From NCBI GenBank assembly GCA_003149635.1, contig QCWI01000009.1:62001-126000 (forward strand): a stretch of 64,000 bases of DNA, in the 5' to 3' direction. Positions 26,825 through 35,508 of this stretch are shown piece after piece. The number at the start of each line of letters is the position of its first letter. The first letter of the stretch is position 1. This stretch comes from Fluviicola sp. XM-24bin1. Its GTDB lineage: Bacteria; Bacteroidota; Bacteroidia; Flavobacteriales_D; Crocinitomicaceae. The position numbers and the translations under genes were made by a program. Under the pieces are notes generated by a model. That model worked only from the letters and a program-made list of their open reading frames with translations, searched no databases and had not been told where the DNA came from.

Positions 26825-28533
26825 AACTAACGGACGAACAAATAGACAAACTATTTAGGGATAGTGTGTCGAAGCAATCCTTCGCGTACAAGCCTGAGTA
26901 TTGGGAGGAGTTTTCTGCTTCTCTGTCCGATAGTGCCCCACTGTCTGAGGCTTCGGACGATGATCTGGACGCAGCTTTCCAAGAAGGTGCTGCGAATCAA
27001 TCCTTTGAATACAAACCTGAATTTTGGGAAGCATTTGCTGCTACTCTACCGGATAACACGCCGTTATCACAGGCTCCGGACGATGCATTAGACGCAGCTT
27101 TCCAAAATGATGCCTCGAACATTTCGGTGGATTACAAACCTGAGTTCTGGAGTGAATTCAGTGACGAATTATCATCTATTGCAGCCACTGAAGACGTTAC
27201 AGATGCAGAAGTTGATGCATTGTACCGAGAAGAAGCATCGAAATTATCATTTGTATATCATCCTTCTTATTGGGAAGAGATGGCAGCTTTGTTGCGTCGC
27301 CGTCGCAGACGTCCAGAATTCCTTTGGTTCGGATTGTCAGGTGTATTTGCTACAGCGATTGTTGCGATGCTATTCATTGAACTAAATCCAATGAGTGCTC
27401 CTCAAGCTATTTTGGCATGGGATGTAGTAAATCCAATGGAGCAAGTTGCGAATGGAACTTCGAACAACGTGGCATCAAACAATGCAAATGGATCTGAAAA
27501 CGATGTATTCCAAAATGCGAATGACGTTCAAAACGGAAATAATCCTGAGTTGAACCCAGCCAATAATGGAGCAACACCAAATTACGTGAACAACGGAGGC
27601 AATCCTGTAAATAACGGGAAAAACCCTTCGAACAACGAAGGTGTGGTAAATCCATCTATCGCGAACAATCCAACGCAGGCGAATCCGAACAATGTGCAGA
27701 ACATGCCCCGCATGAACCGCGTGATGCCGAGTTTGGTTATGACAACTGGTTTTGTAGCTCCGACACGCATCGCTGTTACTAATAGAAATGCGAATGCAAC
27801 AAACGATATCACTTTGAATCCGTTATCGACGCGACCTCTTGGAAACTTGACGACCTTTAATAATACGTTGGCAGATGCTTATTCAGCGTTACCGCAGTAC
27901 CGAGGTGGTTTGATGACATCGATGTATGTACAAGGTCTTGGAGGAATTTCTCAATCGTTGATTACTCCTTCTGATGCCGTTGGTACTTCGTATGGATTTG
28001 GTTTGGGAATTCAAACGCATGTACGCAATTGGACATTCAATCTTGGATCCAACTTGATCATTGAGAACTTTAGCGATCTTGAATTGACACGTGTGGCAAA
28101 ACAATACGTTGGATTCAGCTCAAGCATCAGTACGCAAGACCTTCGTTACAAAAACTTGTATACGGTAGAATTAGATCTTGGATTTGGATACAACTTTGGA
28201 AGACATCAATTCCGCATGGGAATCCGTCCTTCATATACGTACAACGCACGCGTTGATTACGCGGAAACAAACGTGTACAATAATCACGGAGAAAACATCC
28301 AAACAAGTGAGATCAATCAAAGCCAATACGGATACCTTGAGGCATTGCAACTGTTCGGGTTGAAGCCGACTATTGGTTACGCGTTCAACTTCCCATCTAA
28401 CTGGACGTTAGGATTTAACATTGGAACTGAATTAAGACCGTCTATCAATGAGGACTTCATTTCTGGCGTAAATAATCGCCTACCTTTCGATGGACAATTG
28501 TATATTCGCAGAACTTTGAACTTTACTAAATGA
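26821..28533 (+). CDS. Putative dual-membrane-spanning anti-sigma factor
   Basis: A 570-residue protein with four parts. Residues 4-167 are cytoplasmic and consist of four repeats of exactly 41 residues, each with a D-x3-F...SF-x-YKPE[FY]W-x-EF core. An Arg run (RRRRRR, about 159-164) precedes a single transmembrane helix (about 167-188). Residues 205-300 are Asn/Pro-rich and probably disordered. From about 355 to the end there are alternating amphipathic strands (SYGFGLGIQTHVRNWTFNLG, YTVELDLGFGYNFGRHQFRM) that look like an 8-stranded outer-membrane barrel. The layout matches Dma anti-sigma factors described in Bacteroides thetaiotaomicron. It overlaps the sigma gene (ATGA) and the next lipoprotein gene (ATGA). 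Confidence 0.8.
   Translation: MKLTDEQIDKLFRDSVSKQSFAYKPEYWEEFSASLSDSAPLSEASDDDLDAAFQEGAANQSFEYKPEFWEAFAATLPDNTPLSQAPDDALDAAFQNDASNISVDYKPEFWSEFSDELSSIAATEDVTDAEVDALYREEASKLSFVYHPSYWEEMAALLRRRRRRPEFLWFGLSGVFATAIVAMLFIELNPMSAPQAILAWDVVNPMEQVANGTSNNVASNNANGSENDVFQNANDVQNGNNPELNPANNGATPNYVNNGGNPVNNGKNPSNNEGVVNPSIANNPTQANPNNVQNMPRMNRVMPSLVMTTGFVAPTRIAVTNRNANATNDITLNPLSTRPLGNLTTFNNTLADAYSALPQYRGGLMTSMYVQGLGGISQSLITPSDAVGTSYGFGLGIQTHVRNWTFNLGSNLIIENFSDLELTRVAKQYVGFSSSISTQDLRYKNLYTVELDLGFGYNFGRHQFRMGIRPSYTYNARVDYAETNVYNNHGENIQTSEINQSQYGYLEALQLFGLKPTIGYAFNFPSNWTLGFNIGTELRPSINEDFISGVNNRLPFDGQLYIRRTLNFTK
26830..27321 (+). repeat. Four 41-codon repeats in the anti-sigma gene
   Basis: The YKPE[FY]W core (YHPSYW in the last copy) starts at residues 23, 64, 105 and 146, an exact 41-residue (123-base) period. 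Copies 2 and 3 are most alike (DAAFQ...YKPEFW); copy 4, next to the membrane, has diverged most. Confidence 0.92.
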
Positions 28534-29612
28534 AACAACTTACCTACATATCATCTTGTGCGCTTGTATTGAGCTTGCTTGTTCTGGTAGGTTGTCAGAA
28601 ACAAGAACTTCCTTACGAGGATTCAAACACTCCTATTTTTGAAGTACGCGGTACCATCGGAAACGAAGAGTTGGTGGTAGTTGCTGGTGATAACAACGCC
28701 TACATGTACACCTCAACAAAATTGGTAAATGGTGTTCGTGTTTTCACAGGAGAATTAAGCGACGGTGAAACGTCTATTGAGTTCGGATTGTTCGACGGAA
28801 ATATTGATACTCCAAATAGTACTCCTGAAGTTGACTTACAGAACGTAGTCTTGGAATTTGCCCGAAGATATCAAGATCCACTAGCGATTTTGGATATGGC
28901 GAGCATCGTTCCAAATCAAAATGGAACCCACGTAGAATGGTACATCAATGGTTCATTCGCTGGTTCTGGTGAGATTGCGATCTACGAGCCAGGGAAATAC
29001 GATGTTTGTGCTCACGTGACATTCTTGACGGGTCAGACAGAACAATTGTGTGATGAAATCATCTTAGGATATCAGCGCAATGCAAACTGCAACATTGATC
29101 TTAGTTTAGGACAAAACGCTATCGATGCAGATATCAATCCGAATGGAGAACCTGTTCAGAATGTAGAATGGTTCCTAAACGATTCATCGATTGCTACAGG
29201 AATGAGTTTGAACTATCCTATTACTTATGGGATTGGAAACAAACTCACGGCAAAAGTGACATTCGCTAACGGTGTGGTTCGTGAAAAATCATGCTTCATC
29301 GATGGAACGGATTCTTCTCAGTGGATTTCAGACTTCTCGGTATTCGAGTATGGTTCTACACCATCGATTACACCTCAAGATTACCAGGCACGCTTGATCA
29401 TTCAAAAGGATGGTAAAACGTATCGATCGATGCAGGCGGATAACGAAGGATCGACTATTACTTTACTCTCGTTAGAGCCTTACGAGGACAACGCGAATGG
29501 TAATAGCACCTATAAGGCAGTACTCCAAATCGAAGGAGTTGTGATGGAAATGAGTACGGAGAAAATGATTCCTGTGAATTTCACAACTGCAATTGGAGTT
29601 GAGGTTCCTTAA
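28530..29612 (+). CDS. Lipoprotein encoded with sigma/anti-sigma pair
   Basis: A 360-residue lipoprotein (signal ends VLVGC, Cys22). The mature part has two PKD/Ig-like modules in the middle (VEWYINGSFAGSGEIAIYEP and VEWFLNDSSIATGMSLNYPI, each followed by YDVCAHVTF- or LTAKVTFA-type strands and a Cys). No enzyme motif is visible. The ATGA overlap with the anti-sigma gene implies coupled translation. It may be a surface or periplasmic partner of the barrel domain; that is inference. Confidence 0.8.
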   Translation: MKQLTYISSCALVLSLLVLVGCQKQELPYEDSNTPIFEVRGTIGNEELVVVAGDNNAYMYTSTKLVNGVRVFTGELSDGETSIEFGLFDGNIDTPNSTPEVDLQNVVLEFARRYQDPLAILDMASIVPNQNGTHVEWYINGSFAGSGEIAIYEPGKYDVCAHVTFLTGQTEQLCDEIILGYQRNANCNIDLSLGQNAIDADINPNGEPVQNVEWFLNDSSIATGMSLNYPITYGIGNKLTAKVTFANGVVREKSCFIDGTDSSQWISDFSVFEYGSTPSITPQDYQARLIIQKDGKTYRSMQADNEGSTITLLSLEPYEDNANGNSTYKAVLQIEGVVMEMSTEKMIPVNFTTAIGVEVP

Positions 29613-29651
29613 CCACTCAGAATCATTATCTTCGTGGAAAATAACGCATCC

Positions 29652-30737
29652 ATGAGATTCCTTCTAGCCCTATTAATTCTACCCACAATTGGATTTGCCC
29701 AAATTACCGTTACCGAAGCTGATTTTGGTAACGCTGGTGATACGGCACGAATGAGTTCAACTACCGATTTTACGGTAGATTACACTTCGACGGGTACTAA
29801 CTTTTCATGGGACTACTCCTCCTTTTTAGCCGAAAGTCAAACGCTTTTGCAATTCAACGGGATGTCAGGAGTCTCTCCATTGGTTGAGTTTCTTTTTGGA
29901 AGTTTTGCCCCTTCCACATATCAAGCAGATTACTTCGCAGAATTCGACGACCTTCCAATCGATCAATTGGATCAGTTGTTACCGGTGTATATTTCGAACT
30001 TATTACAATTCACGAAGATTACCGCAGATTCTGTTTCATCCATTGGAATTTCAATCGATGTGGATGGAAACCAAATCCCTTTCCGCTCCGACTTAATTGA
30101 AAAGCGATACGCATTGCCTATGAACTTCGGAGATAGCTGGACAGGAGTTGGATTCACTGAGATGGATTTGAATCCATTTGCGGATATTATTTGGCGTCAG
30201 AATCGTACCAGAACATCTGTTGTAGACGGATGGGGAACGATTACTCTCCCGATGGGCACATTCGATGTATTGCGTGTGAAGCACACCATTGAAGAAAACG
30301 ACTCACTGTATCAAGATTTGCTCGGAACCGGAAATCCATCATGGTTCGGATTGGACTTACCAACTGCGCATATCTACGAGTGGATCACTAATGGAGAAAA
30401 GGAAGTAGTTCTTCGCATTGAAACTTCTGAAATTGGTGGGTTTGAGACGGTAACTAATATCGAATACCGAGATACTTACGATCCACTTTTGGCCTCCGTA
30501 AACAACTTGAATTGGATCGAAGCTTCCGTATATCCGAATCCTGCTTCAAATGAATTGCACGTGGACATAGAGACGACACGATTAGATTATTCTCTTGTCG
30601 ATGTCAACGGAGCGATTTTAAGAATTGGTTCGCTTTCAAAGCCTACTATCGATATTTCAAATCTTACTCCAGGTCAATACATCCTTCTAGGACAAACTGA
30701 TCAGGGAACCTTGCGCGTTCCATTCATTAAGGAGTAA
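29652..30737 (+). CDS. Secreted protein with type A T9SS sorting domain
   Basis: A protein of 361 residues with signal peptide MRFLLALLILPTIGFAQ. ATG 29652 is preferred over the GTG six codons upstream. The body is beta-rich with no enzyme motif that I recognise. The last about 75 residues form a type A sorting domain (SVYPNPASNELHVDIE ... LTPGQYILLG), which targets proteins to T9SS and the cell surface. It is 39 bases downstream of the lipoprotein gene, so it may belong to the sigma operon. Confidence 0.87.
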   Translation: MRFLLALLILPTIGFAQITVTEADFGNAGDTARMSSTTDFTVDYTSTGTNFSWDYSSFLAESQTLLQFNGMSGVSPLVEFLFGSFAPSTYQADYFAEFDDLPIDQLDQLLPVYISNLLQFTKITADSVSSIGISIDVDGNQIPFRSDLIEKRYALPMNFGDSWTGVGFTEMDLNPFADIIWRQNRTRTSVVDGWGTITLPMGTFDVLRVKHTIEENDSLYQDLLGTGNPSWFGLDLPTAHIYEWITNGEKEVVLRIETSEIGGFETVTNIEYRDTYDPLLASVNNLNWIEASVYPNPASNELHVDIETTRLDYSLVDVNGAILRIGSLSKPTIDISNLTPGQYILLGQTDQGTLRVPFIKE

Positions 30738-30741
30738 TCCG

Positions 30742-30749
30742 TACATTTG
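30742..30749 (+). promoter_or_regulatory. -7 box of rnpB
   Basis: TACATTTG matches TAnnTTTG and lies five bases before the 5' end of the RNase P RNA. No good -33 TTG is seen at the usual distance. Confidence 0.55.
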
Positions 30750-30753
30750 CCCG

Positions 30754-31130
30754 GAGGCAAATCAGTCTATCGCGACAAACTTCGGTTTGGCGAGGAAAGT
30801 CCGGACAGCATAGAGCAGCGTACTTCCTAACGGGAAGGTATTCTGATTTCATCGGGATAACAGCCAGTGCCACAGAAAAGAAACCGCCTTTCGGGGTAAG
30901 GGTGAAAAGGTGGGGTAAGAGCCTACCGGATGTTTGGTGACAAACGTTGCAAGGTAAACCTTACGCGCTGAAAGATCATGTAAACCACGAACTTGAGGTA
31001 GCTCGCTTCAGTTCTTCGGATGTCGTGGAGGGTAGATCGTTAGAGGTTATCGGTGACGGTAACTCCAGATAAATGATAGACACTACGCAATTTGCGTTAG
31101 CACAGAATCCGGCTTATGATTTGCCTCTTT
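30754..31130 (+). ncRNA. rnpB: RNase P RNA (M1-type)
   Basis: This is the catalytic RNA that removes 5' leaders from tRNA precursors. Conserved blocks appear in order: GAGGAAAGTCCGGAC near the 5' end, ACAGCCAGTGCCACAGAAA, GGGTAAGGGTGAAAAGGTG, GGTAAGAGCCTACCG, GCAAGGTAAACC, AGATAAATGATAG and ACAGAATCCGGCTTAT. GAGGCAAATC (30754-30763) pairs with GATTTGCCTC (31118-31127) to close the molecule, followed by a T-run. The 3' end overlaps the end of an antisense coding region. Confidence 0.96.
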
Positions 31131-31604
31131 TTTCTTCTCTTTAGCAACCGCTTTCATCTTTCTGGTTTCCGCGATTTCGTCTTTGATTACTTGTTCAGGA
31201 GACAATTCTTGCGGCCTGGTGAACACAAAGAAACGGGATAATCCGCCGTCGATTTTGTAACGAATGCGTGTGAGCTGCAAACCTAAGAAAGCGCTACTCT
31301 TCACTTCACGAATACTTCCTACAGGGACCACGACATTAATATCACTCATTGTTTTCATGATGATATTACCGGCTTTCAAACTCACCGAACGTGCGTTCTT
31401 CCAGAAAAATCGAATTAATAAAAGACCTGTGATTCCAATTCCAGCAACGATTCCAAGAGAAGGAAAAGTGATTCCTAAGGCTAGGAGAGTAAATCCGCAA
31501 GCTACAGCGCTCAAGCCTGCCAAAAGCATACAAAAGCCTCTCATCCTCTTAAGGTAGGATTTAGATGTAATGTAGACGCGTTTCTTTTTCGTATAGTGTT
31601 CCAT
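31083..31604 (-). CDS. Small membrane protein overlapping rnpB 3' end
   Basis: A 173-residue protein with two adjacent transmembrane segments (about residues 24-45 and 49-67), then a soluble beta-rich part (VSLKAGNIIMKTMSDINVVV) resembling a PH-like or bPH fold, and a charged Lys/Glu-rich tail. I do not recognise a family. The last about 16 codons (EANHKPDSVLTQIA) are read from the strand opposite the rnpB 3' end, so either this tail tolerates whatever rnpB dictates or the real reading frame is under RNA constraint. Confidence 0.72.
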   Translation of the reverse strand: MEHYTKKKRVYITSKSYLKRMRGFCMLLAGLSAVACGFTLLALGITFPSLGIVAGIGITGLLLIRFFWKNARSVSLKAGNIIMKTMSDINVVVPVGSIREVKSSAFLGLQLTRIRYKIDGGLSRFFVFTRPQELSPEQVIKDEIAETRKMKAVAKEKKKEANHKPDSVLTQIA

Positions 31605-31818
31605 TCGCTTCTCAAGTTTTACGTAGGCAAGCGATAGTTAGTTCGTTGTCAGCGAATTTGTCAAAAATTGATCAAAAACGCAACTTATTTCACACTAACG
31701 TGATCCTCAGAATATAAAGATCAACCTGAAACAGCCTAAAACACTGGGATTGCGATCTTTGAGAAAGATTTTAAAAGTTATTCAATACTCGCTCTGATTG
31801 CAAATATTTTATCAAAAA

Positions 31819-33039
31819 TTACAATTTCTGCACGCTTTGAACACTAATTCCGTTTCCGGAGATGAGTCTTACGAAATATACTCCGGGTGCTAATGAAGAC
31901 ACATTAAGGGATTGAGCATCGCCTGATGTCACCTCTTGAATAAGAACATTCCCCATGGCATCGACCAACTCAATTGATCGAACTTCTTCCGCCGACCATG
32001 AAACCGTGAATTCAGTCTCCGCTGGATTCGGTGCGATGGTAACGCCGTCTACATTTGACAACTCTTGCGTATTGGCGTACTGAGGACAGATGATGTCATA
32101 AAGGAACGATGTGGACTCCCATAATACTGAATCTGCAATTGCCTGAGATCCCTGAAAGTAGCTAACATGTCCAGTACCGGGGAAGGTGATTAATTCTGTG
32201 TTCACCCCAACATTTTGCGCTTCTTGATCCATTAGTAGAGAACCTTCCATGTTGATGATCGGGAATCCTACCACGCTTGCCGCACCAGAACCGTAAGGCA
32301 CTACGTTGTCTCCATCGTCATGCACAGAGAAAAGGGGGGGATCGTTGGCATCTATATATCCCGCATTACGCAAAGCACCCGAGAAGTTCAAGAGTCCTCT
32401 TACATTATCTGTGTATTGTGTATTCGCAGAGCTGTTTCCTGTCCATCCTCCGTTGGCATTTAAAAGCGGGACGATGTACGGCTCTAAAACGTCATTCGAA
32501 TCTAATAGTGCGACATGCGAAGCGACAATGGCACCTGCGGAAATTCCACCAACAAAAATGTTATTGGTATCAATTCCATAATTGTTTACCGTCGCAGCAT
32601 CTTCTTTGAAAAATCGAATTGCTGCTTTCATATCAGATACAGCCATGAGTACTTCTTCAGTCATTGCCACGGAATCCGGCAAGGGAATCAAAGGCCCATC
32701 GTACAATCGGTAATCGATGGTAGCCGCTGTATATCCCATTGCGGTGTAGTATTCGCACATCCACTGCATATCCTGACGGGTTCCAGAAATGAAACTTCCT
32801 CCGAAAGCGACAATCACCAAAGGCCGTTCTGCTGCCATATCACCAGTCGGCTCATAGAAATCAAGGTATAAGTCCTGATTGTTTCCTCCAATCGTAGTTG
32901 CGTTACCGAATAAAATACCAGTAGTCGCCGATGGTGTGTAAGTGAATGATTCGTATCGAATTCCATCGCAGGTTGCAACTTGTGCGAAAGAGAATGATCC
33001 CGTAAAAAGGGTTAATGCCAATAGTTGAAGTAGCCTCAT
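31819..33039 (-). CDS. Secreted alpha/beta-hydrolase (esterase) with T9SS sorting domain
   Basis: About 406 residues. The signal peptide (MRLLQLLALTLFTGSFSFAQ) fixes the start at ATG 33039 rather than 33090. The body is a carboxylesterase/lipase fold with the nucleophile in GGISAGAIVASHV, an oxyanion-type AFGGSF, and a likely catalytic His in GTGHVSYF. A type A sorting domain closes the protein (IAPNPAETEFTVSWS ... LAPGVYFVRL). It should be released or attached at the surface by T9SS. The 31605-31818 gap upstream of the neighbour holds nothing I can name. Confidence 0.9.
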   Translation of the reverse strand: MRLLQLLALTLFTGSFSFAQVATCDGIRYESFTYTPSATTGILFGNATTIGGNNQDLYLDFYEPTGDMAAERPLVIVAFGGSFISGTRQDMQWMCEYYTAMGYTAATIDYRLYDGPLIPLPDSVAMTEEVLMAVSDMKAAIRFFKEDAATVNNYGIDTNNIFVGGISAGAIVASHVALLDSNDVLEPYIVPLLNANGGWTGNSSANTQYTDNVRGLLNFSGALRNAGYIDANDPPLFSVHDDGDNVVPYGSGAASVVGFPIINMEGSLLMDQEAQNVGVNTELITFPGTGHVSYFQGSQAIADSVLWESTSFLYDIICPQYANTQELSNVDGVTIAPNPAETEFTVSWSAEEVRSIELVDAMGNVLIQEVTSGDAQSLNVSSLAPGVYFVRLISGNGISVQSVQKL

Positions 33040-33110
33040 GTGTAATTTTTTACGCAATATATAAAAAGTAACACAAAGCTCTAAAAACATTGTGATGAGC
33101 GGGGCTCCAT

Positions 33111-33145
33111 AAAAAAAAACGGACTCCGATTTACATCGAAGTCCT
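33111..33145 (-). terminator. Terminator after isocitrate dehydrogenase gene
   Basis: GGACTCCGAT (33121-33130) pairs with ATCGAAGTCC (33135-33144) with one mismatch; on the minus strand nine T residues follow. Confidence 0.85.
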
Positions 33146-33182
33146 TCAAATTCAAATAAATACGTTTCGTATCTATACTATC

Positions 33183-34685
33183 TTATTCACCTTGACCCAA
33201 CGAGAATCCTCGTCCGTCATTGAAATGATATAGGTTTTCTGTTTTAATTACGTCGAAACCAGCGGCATTCGCATTGTTCAACAATTCAAGCACTGAAGAG
33301 TATGGCTCCTCTACGTAATTTGGCTGTCCATCCTTATGCGGCACGAAACGACATCTCCAGTGATCCGTACAGAACGTTTCTGGCATTCCGTTCGGGAATA
33401 CTTTCACTCCACGGTTGGTGATCATTTTCAATTCAAAGTTTCCACCAGTCACCTTCGAAAGATTGTTTCCGATTTCGTTGGCATCTGATCCTTCCCAGTC
33501 GATGAACAAATCAACACCTACTAACGTTTTCTCTTCTTTCTCACGCTTGAAATCAGGAATTGTGATTGCTCCGCTTCCAGATGCCAATGTACTTACTGGC
33601 AATTTCTCAGGCTTCTGACCCAAACGCTCAATTACAGCATCTGCGAATTCACCTGTATTTACTTTCTTCGCGCTTTTTCCTTCTTGGTAGATATCCGCCG
33701 TGTGGAATCCATCTTCCAAAGTACGCAACCATGCATTCTTGATATTGTCCGCCGTTTCGTTCTGTCCGAGGTGCGCCAACATCATGATGGCTCCGTTCAA
33801 CAATCCTGAAGGGTTCGCAATTGCTTGCCCTGCGATATCCGGAGCTGATCCGTGAATCGCTTCGAACATCGATACTTCTTTCCCGATGTTTGCCGATCCA
33901 CACATTCCAACAGACCCAGCGATTTCCGCTGCGATATCAGAAATAATATCTCCGTACAAGTTTGTTGTTACGATTACGTCGTAGTCTTGGGGTCGTGCTG
34001 CCAAACGTGCTGATGCGATATCAATAATTTGCGTATCGTTTTCGATATCCGGGTATTCCGCTGAAATTTCATCAAATACTTTATGGAACAAACCATCAGT
34101 GATTTTCATGATGTTGTCCTTCACCATACACGTTACCTTCTTACGACCGTAAGCTCGTGCATAATCAAACGCATAACGAACGATTTTTTCCGTTCCTGGA
34201 CGTGTAATCAATTTCAAACACTGATAAACGTCTTGCGTTTGACGGTGCTCAATTCCTGCATAAAGATCTTCCTCATTCTCACGAACAATCACAACATCCA
34301 TATCAGTATGGAATGTTTTGATGTATGGGTGCAAAGAAGTTACCGGACGTACATTCGCGAACAATCCTAACGACTTTCGCATCGTTACGTTCAAGCTCTT
34401 GTATCCTTTTCCTTGTGGTGTAGTGATCGGTGCTTTCAGAATGATCTTGCACTTGCGGATCGTTTCCCACGCTTCTTTGCCAATTCCAGCCGTTTCACCA
34501 GACAGGTACACTTTCTCCCCTACTTCAATGGTATGTGGTTCGATGTTGGCACCTGCTGCATCCAGGATGCGCAGTGTTGCTTTCATAATTTCTGGTCCAA
34601 TTCCATCTCCCATTGCTACGGCAATTGGAACCGCAACTCCTGTATTTGTTTTAGTTTCTTCTGACATCACTGAATTATCTATCAT
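33183..34685 (-). CDS. icd: NADP-dependent isocitrate dehydrogenase
   Basis: This TCA-cycle enzyme oxidises isocitrate to 2-oxoglutarate. The 494-500-residue protein belongs to the isocitrate/isopropylmalate family (AMGDGIGPEIM, SLNVTMRKSLGLFANVRPV, VIVRENEEDLYAGIEH, TTNLYGDIISDIAAEIAGSVGM, AIHGSAPDIAGQ). After the catalytic part it has about 130 extra residues (from GVDLFIDWEGSDANE), the C-terminal domain of the Thermus/Rickettsia-type enzyme. Two starts are possible: ATG 34685 (MIDNSVMSEE) or ATG 34667 (MSEETK), the latter closer to the family start. A -7 box lies just upstream and a terminator follows. Confidence 0.93.
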   Translation of the reverse strand: MIDNSVMSEETKTNTGVAVPIAVAMGDGIGPEIMKATLRILDAAGANIEPHTIEVGEKVYLSGETAGIGKEAWETIRKCKIILKAPITTPQGKGYKSLNVTMRKSLGLFANVRPVTSLHPYIKTFHTDMDVVIVRENEEDLYAGIEHRQTQDVYQCLKLITRPGTEKIVRYAFDYARAYGRKKVTCMVKDNIMKITDGLFHKVFDEISAEYPDIENDTQIIDIASARLAARPQDYDVIVTTNLYGDIISDIAAEIAGSVGMCGSANIGKEVSMFEAIHGSAPDIAGQAIANPSGLLNGAIMMLAHLGQNETADNIKNAWLRTLEDGFHTADIYQEGKSAKKVNTGEFADAVIERLGQKPEKLPVSTLASGSGAITIPDFKREKEEKTLVGVDLFIDWEGSDANEIGNNLSKVTGGNFELKMITNRGVKVFPNGMPETFCTDHWRCRFVPHKDGQPNYVEEPYSSVLELLNNANAAGFDVIKTENLYHFNDGRGFSLGQGE

Positions 34686-34703
34686 GGTTTATGCAAATTT
34701 CAA

Positions 34704-34711
34704 CAAAAGTA
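34704..34711 (-). promoter_or_regulatory. -7 box of isocitrate dehydrogenase gene
   Basis: On the minus strand the sequence reads TACTTTTG, a full TAnnTTTG match, 18 bases before ATG 34685. The -33 element is weak. Confidence 0.55.
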
Positions 34712-34857
34712 ACTTATGCTTATGTACTTTGAAATAATGGGGGTAATTTAAGGATTTAATTGGCTTATTTGTTTCATAAATTCGGCTTATTCTTTTATAA
34801 TCTGAGCTGTTTGGTTTGAATTGCTTATTTTGGATCACAATTCAAACTACAAATTCT

Positions 34858-35433
34858 ATGGATGCTCAAGAAGCACTGAAAATTCTAAAAGAAGGAAATG
34901 AACGTTTCGTCGCTGGGGAGCTAAAACACCCTCATACGAGTAACACTCGTCGTGATAATTTGACAGAGTCGCAACACCCGTTCGCGGTCGTTTTAAGCTG
35001 CGCCGATTCACGTGTTGTTCCCGAATTGATTTTCGATCAAGGACTGGGAGATTTATTCGTGATTCGTGTTGCGGGAAACATTGCGAAGGACAAGGTACTT
35101 GGAAGTATGGAATATGCGGTGAAGTTCCTGAACTCTAAATTGATCATCGTTCTTGGGCACGAAAGCTGCGGAGCGGTTGGAGCAAGTTTAGGCGATAGCG
35201 ATCCAGGAGGACACATTGGAGCCATTATTGAAAAAATCAAACCAGCGGTTTACATGGCGAAACGCATGCCAGGTGATCATTTAACAAATGCCATTCAGGT
35301 GAACGCGCAGTTGGTATCTGAAGAAATCAAAGAGGCAAAACCCATTTTGAATGAAGCGGTAAAACACGGCGGACTTGAAGTGATTTCTGCGTATTACGAA
35401 TTAGCGACAGGAAAAGTGAAATTCTTCGATTGA
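34858..35433 (+). CDS. Beta-class carbonic anhydrase
   Basis: A 191-residue zinc enzyme interconverting CO2 and bicarbonate. Zinc ligands Cys48, His101 and Cys104 and the Asp50-Arg52 dyad are in SCADSRVVPE and LGHESCGAVG. ATG 34858 is taken as the start since residues upstream of it are not family-like. It converges on an SbtA-like bicarbonate transporter gene 75 bases away, which suggests a joint role in bicarbonate supply for carboxylases. Confidence 0.96.
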   Translation: MDAQEALKILKEGNERFVAGELKHPHTSNTRRDNLTESQHPFAVVLSCADSRVVPELIFDQGLGDLFVIRVAGNIAKDKVLGSMEYAVKFLNSKLIIVLGHESCGAVGASLGDSDPGGHIGAIIEKIKPAVYMAKRMPGDHLTNAIQVNAQLVSEEIKEAKPILNEAVKHGGLEVISAYYELATGKVKFFD

Positions 35434-35458
35434 TCGCTACTTAACTCAAACAAACGAA

Positions 35459-35488
35459 AAAGGCTCTGAATTCATCAGAGCCTTTTTT
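35459..35488. terminator. Bidirectional terminator between carbonic anhydrase and SbtA-like genes
   Basis: AAGGCTCTGA (35460-35469) and TCAGAGCCTT (35475-35484) form a perfect 10-bp stem, with A residues before and T residues after, so it can serve both convergent genes. Confidence 0.9.
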
Positions 35489-35508
35489 CATAAGTGGTAG
35501 GTGTAATT

